Shown: positions 30,742 to 42,032, counted from the first letter of the stretch. The stretch: DNA of 64,000 bases from Bacillota bacterium (GCA_003242675.1 QGVE01000002.1:9448-73447); one strand, 5' to 3'. The notes: generated by a model not told the origin, from the sequence alone. Numbers and translations: made by a program.

Positions 30742-31191
30742 GTGCCGCACTTTATCGACGAGAAGTGCATCGGCTGCACCGCCTGCGTGTCCGTGTGCCC
30801 GACCGAGGCGATCAGCGGCGAGCGGAAGCAGCTGCACTATATCGACCCCAAGCTCTGCATCGACTGTGACGCCTGCGTGCGCAGCTGCCCGGTGCTGGCG
30901 ATCGCGGACGAGTTCGGCGTCTACAAGCCGCGCATCCCGAAGCGGGCGGACTGGCCCAAGCCGGTCATCGACCCCGTCTCCTGCTCCGGCTGCGACTTCT
31001 GCGTGGAGATCTGCCCGTTCGACTGCCTGGAGCTGGCGGGCGACGGCCCGTTCTTCGGCACGGCTGTGCTGGTGAGGCCCAACGCGTGCGTCGGCTGCAG
31101 GGAGTGCGAGGAGGTCTGCGCCAAGGGCGCGATCATCGTCCTGGCGCCGGACGAACCCCACCCGATCGCCGTCGCGGAGGGAAGGATGTAA
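30742..31191 (+). CDS. Four-cluster 4Fe-4S ferredoxin
   Basis: A 149-residue polyferredoxin with four cysteine motifs: CIGCTACVSVCP, CIDCDACVRSCP, CSGCDFCVEICP (followed by FDC) and CVGCRECEEVC. It could bind up to four clusters and act as an electron wire. GTG 30742 has GGAGGGAG upstream. It ends the respiratory run and is followed by a strong terminator. The redox partner is unknown; in this window a pyruvate:ferredoxin oxidoreductase and the bc complex are possible partners. The layout resembles RnfB/NuoI-like or HycB-like modules, but with no extra domain. Confidence 0.85.
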   Translation: MPHFIDEKCIGCTACVSVCPTEAISGERKQLHYIDPKLCIDCDACVRSCPVLAIADEFGVYKPRIPKRADWPKPVIDPVSCSGCDFCVEICPFDCLELAGDGPFFGTAVLVRPNACVGCRECEEVCAKGAIIVLAPDEPHPIAVAEGRM

Positions 31192-31206
31192 TATCCTGCA
31201 GAGAAT

Positions 31207-31240
31207 GCGGGAGCCCTCGGTGTCGAGGGCTCCCGCTTCC
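31207..31240 (+). terminator. Terminator of the respiratory operon
   Basis: A perfect 13-bp stem (31207-31219 with 31224-31236) with a 4-nt loop lies 15 bases after the ferredoxin stop; a short TTCC follows. Confidence 0.82.
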
Positions 31241-31307
31241 ATTGTCGGCCATGCGCAGGTGCCGGCCTTTGTCGAGTCGAATCCTGTTTGCGGGAGGAGG
31301 AATCGAC

Positions 31308-31964
31308 TTGTCACACTTTGATGCCGTCCTCTTCGACCTGGACGGCACCCTGATCGACACGAACCACCTGATCGTGACCTCGTATCAGCACGTCCTGCGG
31401 ACGCACCTGGGCCTGGAGGTGACCCCGGAGCAGCTCTACCCCTATTTCGGCGAGCCGCTGCGCACGACCCTGGCCCGGTTCGACCCGGAGCGGGTGGACG
31501 CGCTGATGGAGGCGTACCGGGCGTTCAACCACAGCCGCCACGATCAGCTGGTGCGCCGGTTCCCCGGCGTGAACGAGGCCGTCGCCGCGCTGCGGGAGGC
31601 GGGCGTGCGGCTCGCGGTCGTGACGTCGAAGTTCACGCCGCTGGCCCGCCGGGGCCTCGCCGTCTGCGGGCTGGAGGCGTACTTCCCGGTGGTGGTGGGG
31701 GAGGGCGACGTGAGGCGGCACAAGCCGGCGCCGGATCCGGCCCTGCGGGCCCTGGAGCTGCTCGGGGTCGAGCCGGGGCCCCGGGTGCTCATGGTGGGCG
31801 ACGCGCCGGCGGACCTCTTCTGCGGCCGGGCGGCCGGCTGCAGGACGGCGGCCGTCGGCTGGGCCCTGAACCGGGAGGGGCTGGCCGCCGCGGAGCCGGA
31901 CTACTGGGTGGAGCAGCCGTCCGACCTGGTGGCCCTGGTGCTCTCCGGCAGGGTGCCGGGCTGA
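31308..31964 (+). CDS. HAD-superfamily phosphatase (PpaX/Gph-like)
   Basis: A 218-residue HAD hydrolase. Motif I is DAVLFDLDGTLIDTN, motif II is LAVVTSKF, and motifs III/IV are HKPAPDP and MVGDAPADLFCGRAAG. The helical cap lies between residues 15 and 85. It resembles PpaX pyrophosphatase and phosphoglycolate phosphatase; these cannot be separated by eye. TTG 31308 has GGGAGGAGG just upstream (31292-31300), which decides the start. It stands alone between terminators. Confidence 0.88.
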   Translation: MSHFDAVLFDLDGTLIDTNHLIVTSYQHVLRTHLGLEVTPEQLYPYFGEPLRTTLARFDPERVDALMEAYRAFNHSRHDQLVRRFPGVNEAVAALREAGVRLAVVTSKFTPLARRGLAVCGLEAYFPVVVGEGDVRRHKPAPDPALRALELLGVEPGPRVLMVGDAPADLFCGRAAGCRTAAVGWALNREGLAAAEPDYWVEQPSDLVALVLSGRVPG

Positions 31965-32274
31965 CGGGGCCCGCGGCGCGCCCCGCGGCGCCGGGCAGCG
32001 CCGGCAGGGCCGCGGCACAGTATTTTCGGCGCAGGCCTAGCGCTTTCGGACAAGATTGGTCCCGCGAGAAGGAGACCCCTTCAGACAGGTCGAAGTTGCA
32101 AGTCTACCGGGTTCCATGACCCTGATTGCGCGGTTTCGCTGGCGCCCAGCCATCGGGAAGCGCACCGCCCGAGGTGCGCGCTCGCCCCTGCGTCACCGCC
32201 TGGAAGACCGCACCGTCTTGCCCGGGGGCCCCCGGCTGAGCGCAGTTCCATCAACCGTTGAGGAGGAGATGGAG
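31965..32274 (+). other. Intergenic region before the EF-G-like gene
   Basis: About 310 bases. The first 60 are GC-rich and can fold (gcggcgcg-type repeats, possible terminator of the HAD gene). The rest shows no convincing promoter or gene. A frame open from 32056 is continuous with the downstream gene but lacks family sequence. Confidence 0.4.
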
Positions 32275-34356
32275 TTGAGACGGTTTGCTGTCGAGAAGGT
32301 GCGCAACGTTGCCCTCATTGCCCACGGTGGCGCCGGGAAGACGTCCCTGGCTGAGGCCATGCTGTTCACGGCCGGGGCAACGGATCGGCTCGGGCGCGTC
32401 GACGAGGGCAATACGGTGATGGACTACGATCCCGAGGAGATTCGGCGGAAGGTCTCCATCTCCATGGGCATTGCGCCGCTGGAGTGGAAGGGCCACAAGT
32501 TCAATCTGCTGGATACTCCCGGGTATTTTGATTTTGTCGGCGAGGTCAAGGCGGCGCTGCGGGTCGTCGAGACGGCCGTCCTGCTGGTGGACGCCGTCGC
32601 CGGCATCGAGGTCGGCGCAGAGCTGAACTACGAGCACGCGGTCAAGGCCGGCGTCTCCCGGATCATCGTCATCAACAAGATGGACCGCGAGAACGCCAAC
32701 TTCCGGAAAACCCTGAGCGCCCTCCAGGAGGCGTGGGGCCGCGGCGTCGTCCCCCTGCACCTGCCCATCGGCGCGGAGGCCAACTTCAAGGGCCTGGTCG
32801 ACGTGGTGCAGCAGAAGGCCTACGTCTTCTCCGGCAAGCAGGTCAAGGAGGAGGCCGTGCCCGCCGAGTTCGAGGGTGAGATCGCGGAGATCCGCGAGAA
32901 GCTGATGGAGCTGGCGGCGGAGGCCGACGACGAGCTCACCGAGAAGTTCCTGGAAGCGGGCGAGCTCTCCCAGGAGGAGCTGGAGCGGGGGCTTCGGCTC
33001 GGCGTGGTGAAGGGCGACATCGTCCCCGTGCTCGTCGCGTCGGCCGCGAAGAACATCGGCGTCAGCTGCCTGATGGACGCCATCGTCGCCTACGCGCCGT
33101 CGCCGCTCGACCGCGGCGATCTGGTCGGCCGGACGCCCGACGGCGAGCCCGTGAGCCGGCCGATCGGCGAGGACGAGCCCTTCAGCGCCCTGGTCTTCAA
33201 GACCACCGCGGACCCGTTCGTCGGCCGCATGACCGTCATGCGGGTCTTCAACGGCAAGATCACCAGCGACCAGACGGTGTACAACGTCACCCGGGGCCGC
33301 TCGGAGCGCATCGGCAACCTCTTCATCCCCAAGGGCAAGGGCCAGGAGCCCGTGACCGAGGCCGGCCCGGGCGACATCGTCGCCGTCGCGAAGCTGGCCG
33401 TCACCCAGACCAACGACTCGCTGGGCACCGAGGCCCAACCGCTCCTCCTCGACCCCGTGGACTTCCCCTCTCCGGTCTACTCCGTCGCCGTGAACCCGAA
33501 GTCCAAGGGCGATGAGGAGAAGATCAGCTCCGGCCTGCAGCGGCTGGCCGAGGAGGACGCGACCTTCACGGTGCGGCGCGACCCCGTCACGGGCGAGACG
33601 ATCATCTCCGGCCTCGGCGACACCCACGTGGACGTGATGATCGAGCGGCTGAAGCGGAAGTTCGGCGTGGAGGCCGTCCTCAGCGAGCCGAAGGTGGCCT
33701 ACAAGGAGACCATCCGCGGCAAGGCCCAGGGCGAGTACAAGCACAAGAAGCAGACCGGCGGCCGCGGCCAGTACGGCCACTGCAAGATCGAGATCGAGCC
33801 GCTGCCCGAGGGCGAGTACGAGTTTGTCGACAAGATCTTCGCCGGCGCGATTCCGCTCAACTTCCGGCCGGCGGTCGACAAGGGCGTGCAGGAGACCATG
33901 GCCGAGGGCGTGCTGGCCGGCTACCCGGTGACGGGCATCCGCTGCACGCTGCTGGACGGCTCGTACCACGAGGTCGACTCCTCCGAGATGGCCTTCAAGA
34001 TCGCCGCCCGCAACGCGTTCCGCCAGGCGTTCATGAACGCGAACCCGATCCTGCTGGAGCCGATCATGCGGGTGGAGGTCATCGTGCCGGAGGCCTACAT
34101 GGGCGACATCATGGGCGACCTGAACAAGAAGCGCGGCCGGATCTCCGGCATGGAGCCGATCGGGGGCGGCAAGCAGCTCATCCGGGCGATGGTGCCGCTC
34201 GCCGAGATGCACCGCTACGCCATCGACCTGCGGTCCATGACGCAGGGCCGCGGCCAGTTCAAGATGGAGTTCGACCACTACGAGGAGGCCCCGGCCCAGG
34301 TGGCGAAGGCGGTCATCGAGGCCGCCCAGGCGAGCCGCAAGGAGGAGTCGGAGTAG
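32275..34356 (+). CDS. Elongation factor G-like GTPase (EF-G2 family)
   Basis: A 693-residue, EF-G-like five-domain translational GTPase. G1 is AHGGAGKTS (AHIDAGKTT in canonical EF-G), G3 is DTPGYFDF (canonical DTPGHVDF, so the catalytic His is Tyr), and G4 is NKMD. The domain IV region contains GGRGQYGH. These differences define the EF-G-like group of unknown function rather than the essential FusA. AGGAGG (32261-32266) is well spaced from TTG 32275 and too close to ATG 32269; the TTG start gives LRRFAVEKVRNVALIAHGG, like homologs. It is not in a str operon, again arguing for a paralog. Confidence 0.87.
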   Translation: MRRFAVEKVRNVALIAHGGAGKTSLAEAMLFTAGATDRLGRVDEGNTVMDYDPEEIRRKVSISMGIAPLEWKGHKFNLLDTPGYFDFVGEVKAALRVVETAVLLVDAVAGIEVGAELNYEHAVKAGVSRIIVINKMDRENANFRKTLSALQEAWGRGVVPLHLPIGAEANFKGLVDVVQQKAYVFSGKQVKEEAVPAEFEGEIAEIREKLMELAAEADDELTEKFLEAGELSQEELERGLRLGVVKGDIVPVLVASAAKNIGVSCLMDAIVAYAPSPLDRGDLVGRTPDGEPVSRPIGEDEPFSALVFKTTADPFVGRMTVMRVFNGKITSDQTVYNVTRGRSERIGNLFIPKGKGQEPVTEAGPGDIVAVAKLAVTQTNDSLGTEAQPLLLDPVDFPSPVYSVAVNPKSKGDEEKISSGLQRLAEEDATFTVRRDPVTGETIISGLGDTHVDVMIERLKRKFGVEAVLSEPKVAYKETIRGKAQGEYKHKKQTGGRGQYGHCKIEIEPLPEGEYEFVDKIFAGAIPLNFRPAVDKGVQETMAEGVLAGYPVTGIRCTLLDGSYHEVDSSEMAFKIAARNAFRQAFMNANPILLEPIMRVEVIVPEAYMGDIMGDLNKKRGRISGMEPIGGGKQLIRAMVPLAEMHRYAIDLRSMTQGRGQFKMEFDHYEEAPAQVAKAVIEAAQASRKEESE

Positions 34357-34738
34357 CCGGCGGCTCGTGCTCGCGGATCCATGCCGGGCGCACCCGGTGC
34401 CCGGCCCGCTCGACGGCATACGCAGCGACGAAGCGCGCCTGCCAGTCCGGCAGGCCGCTTTGTTTGCGCGGGAGGGCAGCCCGCGGCGGGGCGGACCGCC
34501 GGGCGGGCGCCGCGGGCCGGCTCGCCGCGCTCGGCCGCGCCGGTCGGGTGGCGTCCCGTCGCGCGGGTGCCGTTCGCCGGCGTGCGGACGGTGCCGGATC
34601 GGCGCCTGCGCCCCCACGTGCATCGCCTCCCCGCCGGGGAGTCTGCCCGGCCGGGCGGACTGCCAGGTTGGGCGGCGCCGGAGCGCCGTGCAGGCGAACA
34701 CTAGGATCGTGCTGAATCTATCTGCGGAGGGAGTCATC
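34357..34738 (+). other. GC-rich intergenic region
   Basis: About 380 bases with no supported gene. A 7-bp hairpin (34437-34443 with 34449-34455) followed by CGCTTTGTTT may terminate the EF-G-like transcript. The open frames here are compositional. Confidence 0.4.
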
Positions 34739-35911
34739 ATGGCGGTAGTGCAGCTGGGCAGGGGCCGTCACCGGAGGGTGCAGGCGGGTCATCCGTGGAT
34801 CTTTCAGGGCGAAGTGGCGGAGGTGCGGGGGGAGTTCGCCCCCGGAGACGTGGTCACGGTGGTGGACTTCCGCGGCCGGCTGCTCGGCAAGGGCTACATC
34901 AACCCCGCGTCGCAGATCCTCGTCCGCATGCTGACGGCGCAGGACGAGCCGATCGACCGGGACTTCTTCCGGCGCCGGCTGGAGCAGGCCTGGGCCTATC
35001 GGCAGCGGCTCCTCCCCGACACCGGGGCCTGCCGGGTGGTCTTCGGCGAGGCGGACTTCCTGCCCGGGCTCATCGTGGACAAGTTCGGCGACATCCTGGT
35101 CGTGCAGACCCTCGCCCTCGGCATCGACCGGTGGCTGTCGGACATTGTCGACATCCTGGACGACATGCTTCGCCCCCGGGGGATCTACGAGCGCAACGAC
35201 GTGCCGGTGCGCCGGCTGGAAGGGCTCGAGGAGCGCAAGGGCTTCCTGCGGGGCGAGTTCGATCCGCGCATCACGATTGTCGAAAACGGGCTGGAGATCG
35301 CCGTGGACGTGGCGGAGGGGCAGAAGACCGGCTACTACCTGGACCAGCGGGAGAACCGGGCGGCCGTGCGCCGCTACGCGGCCGGGGCGCGCGTGCTTGA
35401 CTGCTTCTGCAACGTGGGCGGCTTCGCCCTGAACGCGGCCGCCGCCGGCGCCCGCGAGGTGATCGCCGTCGACTCCTCGGCGGAGGCGATCGCGGCCGCC
35501 GAGGAAAACGCCGCCCGCAACGGCCTCTCCGACCGGATCCGGTTCCGGGTCGGCAACGCCTTCGACATCCTGCGCCAGATGGAGGTGCAGAAGGAGCGCT
35601 TCGACCTCATCATCCTGGATCCGCCCGCCTTCGCCAAGAACAAGGCGGCCCTGGAAGGCGCCGTGCGGGGCTACAAGGAGATCAACCTGCGGGCCCTGCG
35701 CATGCTGGAGCCGGGCGGCTTCCTGGTCACCTGCTCGTGCTCGTATCACATGACCCCCGACCTCTTCAAGGCCGTGGTCGCGGACGCCGCGCTCGATGCG
35801 CGGCGGCGGCTGCGGCTGGTCGAGGAGCGGACCCAGGCGGTCGACCACCCCATCTTGGTGGGGTACGATGAGAGCCACTACCTGAAGTGCCACATTTACG
35901 AAGTCATCTGA
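34739..35911 (+). CDS. RlmI-like class I SAM-dependent rRNA methyltransferase
   Basis: A 390-residue methyltransferase with an N-terminal PUA domain (residues 1-75, HPWIFQGEV) and a C-terminal Rossmann domain. SAM-binding motifs are RVLDCFCNVGGFALNAA and VIAVDSSAEAI; the catalytic region has LIILDPPAFAKNK and LVTCSCSYHMTP. The family includes RlmI, which makes m5C in 23S rRNA, and related enzymes; the exact target here is not certain. GGAGGGAG precedes ATG 34739. Confidence 0.9.
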   Translation: MAVVQLGRGRHRRVQAGHPWIFQGEVAEVRGEFAPGDVVTVVDFRGRLLGKGYINPASQILVRMLTAQDEPIDRDFFRRRLEQAWAYRQRLLPDTGACRVVFGEADFLPGLIVDKFGDILVVQTLALGIDRWLSDIVDILDDMLRPRGIYERNDVPVRRLEGLEERKGFLRGEFDPRITIVENGLEIAVDVAEGQKTGYYLDQRENRAAVRRYAAGARVLDCFCNVGGFALNAAAAGAREVIAVDSSAEAIAAAEENAARNGLSDRIRFRVGNAFDILRQMEVQKERFDLIILDPPAFAKNKAALEGAVRGYKEINLRALRMLEPGGFLVTCSCSYHMTPDLFKAVVADAALDARRRLRLVEERTQAVDHPILVGYDESHYLKCHIYEVI

Positions 35912-35947
35912 TCGCCGGGCAGGCCGTCTCTCCTGCGCGGGATTGAA

Positions 35948-35964
35948 CGTCAAATAAGGTCAGA
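35948..35964 (+). promoter_or_regulatory. Upstream CtsR operator
   Basis: Two direct heptads, CGTCAAA (35948-35954) and GGTCAGA (35958-35964), are separated by TAA. This matches the CtsR tandem-heptad consensus (GGTCAAA, 3 nt, GGTCAAA) with two mismatches. Confidence 0.65.
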
Positions 35965-36031
35965 AGAAGTCTTTGGGAGTCCCCGGCGGGGAAAAATGCC
36001 GGAAAGGCGCACATTTCGTTTCCCTCCGCGC

Positions 36032-36060
36032 TTGCCCGCCGGACCGACTCCGGGTAAAGT
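36032..36060 (+). promoter_or_regulatory. Promoter of the ctsR-clpC operon
   Basis: TTGCCC (36032-36037), 17 bp, TAAAGT (36055-36060). A CtsR operator begins 12 bases downstream, over the start of the transcript. Confidence 0.6.
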
Positions 36061-36072
36061 GAAAGGTAGAAA

Positions 36073-36089
36073 GGTCAAACAAGGTCAGG
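36073..36089 (+). promoter_or_regulatory. CtsR operator overlapping the transcript start
   Basis: Direct heptads GGTCAAA (36073-36079) and GGTCAGG (36083-36089), spaced by CAA, match the CtsR consensus closely. The site lies just before the ctsR ribosome binding site, consistent with autorepression. Confidence 0.82.
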
Positions 36090-36102
36090 GGGTGAGCGCC
36101 GG

Positions 36103-36558
36103 ATGGCCAACCTGGCCGACCGGATCGAACGCTACCTCAAAGAGCACCTCAGCAGGACGGAAATCCTGGAGGTGCGGCGGGCCATGCTGGCCGCCCTGTT
36201 TGACTGCGCGCCCTCGCAGATCAACTACGTGCTGACGACCCGCTTTACCCCCGAGCGCGGCTACCTGGTGGAGAGCCGCCGCGGGGGCGGGGGGTATATC
36301 CGCATCATCCGCCTGAACATCAAGAACCCGGAAGACCTGCAGGACCTGATCGAGCGGCAGATCGGCGAGGCGATCAGCCAGAACGAGGCGATGCACATCA
36401 TCGGCCGGCTGAGGGACGAGGGGCTCATCGACGAGCGGGAGGCGGCCATCATGGAGGCGGCCATACGGCGCGAGGCCCTTGGCCTGGAGCTGCCGTACCG
36501 CGACGCGGTGCGGGCCAGCGTGCTGAAGGCGATGCTCACCGCTATTCTGCGCTTCTGA
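36103..36558 (+). CDS. ctsR: Heat-shock repressor CtsR
   Basis: A 151-residue winged-helix repressor of class III heat-shock genes in Firmicutes. The DNA-binding domain includes APSQINYVLTTRFTPERGY and the glycine-rich wing ESRRGGGGYIRI, whose Arg is the McsB phosphorylation and heat-sensing region. The C-terminal helical domain has AIMEAAIRREALG. GGGGGTGA precedes ATG 36103. It is the first gene of ctsR-mcsA-mcsB-clpC, with two CtsR boxes upstream. Confidence 0.96.
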   Translation: MANLADRIERYLKEHLSRTEILEVRRAMLAALFDCAPSQINYVLTTRFTPERGYLVESRRGGGGYIRIIRLNIKNPEDLQDLIERQIGEAISQNEAMHIIGRLRDEGLIDEREAAIMEAAIRREALGLELPYRDAVRASVLKAMLTAILRF

Positions 36559-36572
36559 GGAGGTCTTGGCCG

Positions 36573-37112
36573 ATGCGGTGCGAGCGATGCGGCCAGCGTG
36601 AGGCGACGGTTCACCAGACAGTGGTCACCAACGGGCAGAAGCAGGAGTCGCACCTGTGCGTCGAGTGCGCCCGCGAGGTGGGGGCCTTCCCGGACTTTTC
36701 GTTCCCGAACCTTTCCGTGCAGCAGCTGCTCAGCTCCTTCCTGGGCCAGACGCTGCCCGGCGCCGGCAGCTCGCCGGCGCTGAAGCCGGAGCCCACCTGC
36801 CGGCACTGCGGCATGACGTACAGCCAGTTCGCCCAGAGCGGCATGCTGGGCTGCCCCCGGTGCTACCAGGAGCTGGAGCAGCAGCTGATGCCCTTGATCA
36901 AGCGGATTCAGGGCACCACGACGCACAGCGGCAAGGTGCCCAAGCGCACCGGCGGCCTGGCCCGCAAGCGGCGCGACCTGAAGCTGCTGAAGGCGCAGCT
37001 GCAGAGGGCCGTGGAGAGCGAGCGGTACGAGGAGGCCGCCAAGCTCAGGGACCAGATCCGGGCCCTGGAAGCCGAGATCGCCGCAGGGGGTGGCAGCGGT
37101 GGGGTGGAATGA
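36573..37112 (+). CDS. mcsA: McsA, activator of the protein-arginine kinase McsB
   Basis: A 179-residue zinc protein with four CXXC motifs (CERC, CVEC, CRHC, CPRC) forming two zinc sites, followed by a C-terminal UVR coiled coil (SERYEEAAKLRDQIRALE). It activates McsB and links it to CtsR and ClpC. GAGGAGG precedes ATG 36573. Its 3' end overlaps the start of mcsB. Confidence 0.95.
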   Translation: MRCERCGQREATVHQTVVTNGQKQESHLCVECAREVGAFPDFSFPNLSVQQLLSSFLGQTLPGAGSSPALKPEPTCRHCGMTYSQFAQSGMLGCPRCYQELEQQLMPLIKRIQGTTTHSGKVPKRTGGLARKRRDLKLLKAQLQRAVESERYEEAAKLRDQIRALEAEIAAGGGSGGVE

Positions 37113-38160
37113 GCTGGTATCGCGGGCGTCGAGCCGCTGGATGGAGGGAACCGGGCCGCACTCCGACGTGGTGCTCTCCTCCCGCATCCGGCTGGCCCGG
37201 AACCTGGACAACCTGCCCTTCCCGCAGCGCATGACGGAGGCCGACACCGAGCGGCTGCTCAAGGCCGCGGAGGCCGGCGTGCGGGAGATCAACCTGGTCG
37301 GGTTCCCCTCCCGGGTGGAGCTGTACCGGCTGGCCGACACCACGCCGCTGGACCGGCAGATCCTGGTGGAGAAGCACCTGATCAGCCCGCAGCAGTCCAA
37401 GGAGGTCATGGCCAAGGCCGTCGCCATCTCCGAAGACGAGTCCATCTCCATCATGGTGAACGAGGAGGACCACCTGCGCATCCAGGTGCTCGCCTCCGGG
37501 CTGCAGCTGCAGGAGGCCTGGCGCATCGCGTCGCAGGTGGACGACGCCCTGGAGCAGCGACTCCAGTTCGCGTTCGACGAGCAGCTGGGGTACCTCACCG
37601 CCTGCCCGACGAACGTGGGCACGGGGCTCCGGGCCTCGGTGATGGTGCACCTGCCCGCCCTGGTGCTGACGCAGCAGGCGGGGCGGCTCTTCCACAACCT
37701 CTCCCAGCTCGGGCTGGTGGTGAGGGGCCTGTACGGCGAGGGCACGGAGGCGGCCGGGCAGATCTTCCAGATCTCCAACCAGACCTCCCTGGGGAAGTCG
37801 GAGGAGGAGATCGTCTCCAACCTCGAGGCCGTCGCCCGGACCGTGATCGACGCGGAGGAGCAGGCCCGCCGGCATCTCCACCGCGAAATGCGGATGCAGA
37901 TCGAGGACCGGGTGGCCCGGGCCTACGGCATCCTCACCCACGCGCGGATGATCAGCTCGGAGGAGGCGATGCGGCTCCTCTCGGACGTGCGGCTGGGCAT
38001 CGCCCTGGGCGTCGTGCCGAAGATCGACTACCGCATCCTGAACGAGCTGCTCGTCGCGATGCAGCCGGCGTTCCTGCAGCGCCAGGCCGGGCGGGACCTG
38101 ACCCCGGCGGAGCGGGACGTGCGGCGGGCGGCGCTCATCCGGGCCCGCCTTGCCGCCTGA
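37099..38160 (+). CDS. mcsB: Protein-arginine kinase McsB
   Basis: A 353-residue phosphagen-kinase-fold enzyme that phosphorylates arginines, marking proteins for ClpCP and switching off CtsR. Family sequence includes SDVVLSSRIRLARNLDNLPF, MVNEEDHLRIQ, and the Cys loop YLTACPTNVGTGLRASVMVH. GTG 37099 is chosen: AGGGGG sits 8 bases upstream, and the N-terminus then matches the Bacillus protein in length; GTG 37090 is possible. It overlaps mcsA by 14 bases. Confidence 0.95.
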   Translation: MGWNELVSRASSRWMEGTGPHSDVVLSSRIRLARNLDNLPFPQRMTEADTERLLKAAEAGVREINLVGFPSRVELYRLADTTPLDRQILVEKHLISPQQSKEVMAKAVAISEDESISIMVNEEDHLRIQVLASGLQLQEAWRIASQVDDALEQRLQFAFDEQLGYLTACPTNVGTGLRASVMVHLPALVLTQQAGRLFHNLSQLGLVVRGLYGEGTEAAGQIFQISNQTSLGKSEEEIVSNLEAVARTVIDAEEQARRHLHREMRMQIEDRVARAYGILTHARMISSEEAMRLLSDVRLGIALGVVPKIDYRILNELLVAMQPAFLQRQAGRDLTPAERDVRRAALIRARLAA

Positions 38161-38276
38161 GCCGCCGGCCGTATCGCCCGGGCTTGGGATGAGGACCCAA
38201 ACGGAAAGGTTCCGGCGAGGGCGATGCCTCGCCACGGGTTCCGGCATAAACCAGAAGGATAGGGGGTAGGACGCGC

Positions 38277-40778
<2,502 letters not shown>

Positions 40779-40787
40779 GGCTGTGGC

Positions 40788-40825
40788 GCCGGCCACCGCT
40801 TCCGGGGTGGCCGGCACCGCATTTT
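40788..40825 (+). terminator. Terminator of the ctsR-clpC operon
   Basis: A 10-bp stem (40788-40797 with 40806-40815) with an 8-nt loop, then ACCGCATTTTGTT. Confidence 0.8.
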
Positions 40826-40901
40826 GTTGGTTGTGAAGGGATTTTGTATTCGGCATCCAAATTTCCTGGTAAACACTCTTCTTTAGGGAGGCGTGTGAGT
40901 T

Positions 40902-42032
40902 GTGTCTGCGTTGAATCGCCTGTGGTCGGGGAGGTGGGGCGTGACCCTCACCGGCATCGTCGTTGGGATTCTGGCCCCTGTTCTGGTGAAGCTGGGCAAC
41001 CCCGGCAACATGGGGGTGTGTGTCGCCTGCTTCACCCGCGACATCGCAGGCGCGCTCGGGCTGCACCGGGCGGCTGCGGTGCAGTACATCCGACCGGAGA
41101 TCATCGGACTGGTGCTGGGCGCGGCGATCGCCGCCGTGCTGAGCGGCGAGTGGCGCGCCCGCGGCGGCTCGGCGCCCCTGGTGCGGTACCTCATGGGCGT
41201 CATCGCCGGGATCGCTGCCCTGGTGTTCCTCGGCTGTCCGTGGCGCGCGCTCTTGCGCATCGGCGGCGGCGACTGGAACGCCGTCGTCGGCCTCCTCGGC
41301 TTCGCCGCCGGCATCTGGGCGTCCACCTTCTTCCTGCGCCGCGGCTACAGCCTGGGCAAGAGCCGGCCGATGGCCCCGGTCACCGGCTGGATCATGCCGG
41401 CGGCGATGTTGGGCCTGCTGGTGCTCCTGCTCACGGCGCCGCGGCTGGGCCGGGACGCGGACGGCAACCCGGTCGGGCCGATCTTCTTCAGCGCCAGCGG
41501 CCCGGGCTCGCAGCACGCCGCCTGGTGGATCTCGCTCCTGGCTGCCCTGGTGATCGGCTTCCTGGGGCAGCGGAGCCGCTTCTGCACGGTGGGGGCGTTC
41601 CGAAACCTGTTCATGCTGCGTGACACCAAGCTCTTCACGGGCGTCGTCGCCCTGATCCTGAGCGCCATGGCGACGAACCTCGCGCTCGGCCAGTTCCATC
41701 CCGGCTTCGCGAACCAGCCGATCGCCCATACGGACGGGCTCTGGAACTTCCTGTCCATGCTGCTCTCCGGCCTCGCCTTCGCCCTCGGGGGCGGCTGCCC
41801 CGGCCGGCAGCTCTTCCTCGCCGGCGAGGGCGACACCGACGCGGCGGTCTTCTTCTTCGGCCTGCTGACCGGCACGGCCGTGGCGCACAACTTCAACCTG
41901 GCCAGCTCGTCCGCGGGGGTCTCGCCCTACGGGCCGGCGGCGGTCATCCTCGGACTGATCATCGTCGTCGTCCTCGGCTTCACGATGCGGGATGTGGAGG
42001 CCGGGCAGGACCGGTCCCGGTCGGCGGCATGA
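40902..42032 (+). CDS. yedE: YedE-type selenium/sulfur transporter
   Basis: A 376-residue membrane protein with two YeeE/YedE (sulfur-transport) modules and about 10 TM helices. Conserved cysteine motifs occur at NMGVCVACFTRD, FLGCPWRALLRI, RSRFCTVGAFRN and GGGCPGRQLFLAGEGD, as in the YedE subfamily tied to selenium metabolism. GTG 40902 follows AGGGAGG. Its stop overlaps the next start (ATGA), so the pair is translationally coupled. Together with the two genes that follow, it suggests uptake and delivery of reduced selenium or sulfur. Substrate choice is inferred from family and context. Confidence 0.87.
   Translation: MSALNRLWSGRWGVTLTGIVVGILAPVLVKLGNPGNMGVCVACFTRDIAGALGLHRAAAVQYIRPEIIGLVLGAAIAAVLSGEWRARGGSAPLVRYLMGVIAGIAALVFLGCPWRALLRIGGGDWNAVVGLLGFAAGIWASTFFLRRGYSLGKSRPMAPVTGWIMPAAMLGLLVLLLTAPRLGRDADGNPVGPIFFSASGPGSQHAAWWISLLAALVIGFLGQRSRFCTVGAFRNLFMLRDTKLFTGVVALILSAMATNLALGQFHPGFANQPIAHTDGLWNFLSMLLSGLAFALGGGCPGRQLFLAGEGDTDAAVFFFGLLTGTAVAHNFNLASSSAGVSPYGPAAVILGLIIVVVLGFTMRDVEAGQDRSRSAA

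Noticed and set aside
35996..36102. Small open frame in the ctsR promoter region
   Set aside because: It covers the promoter and CtsR operator and has no ribosome site or conserved sequence.
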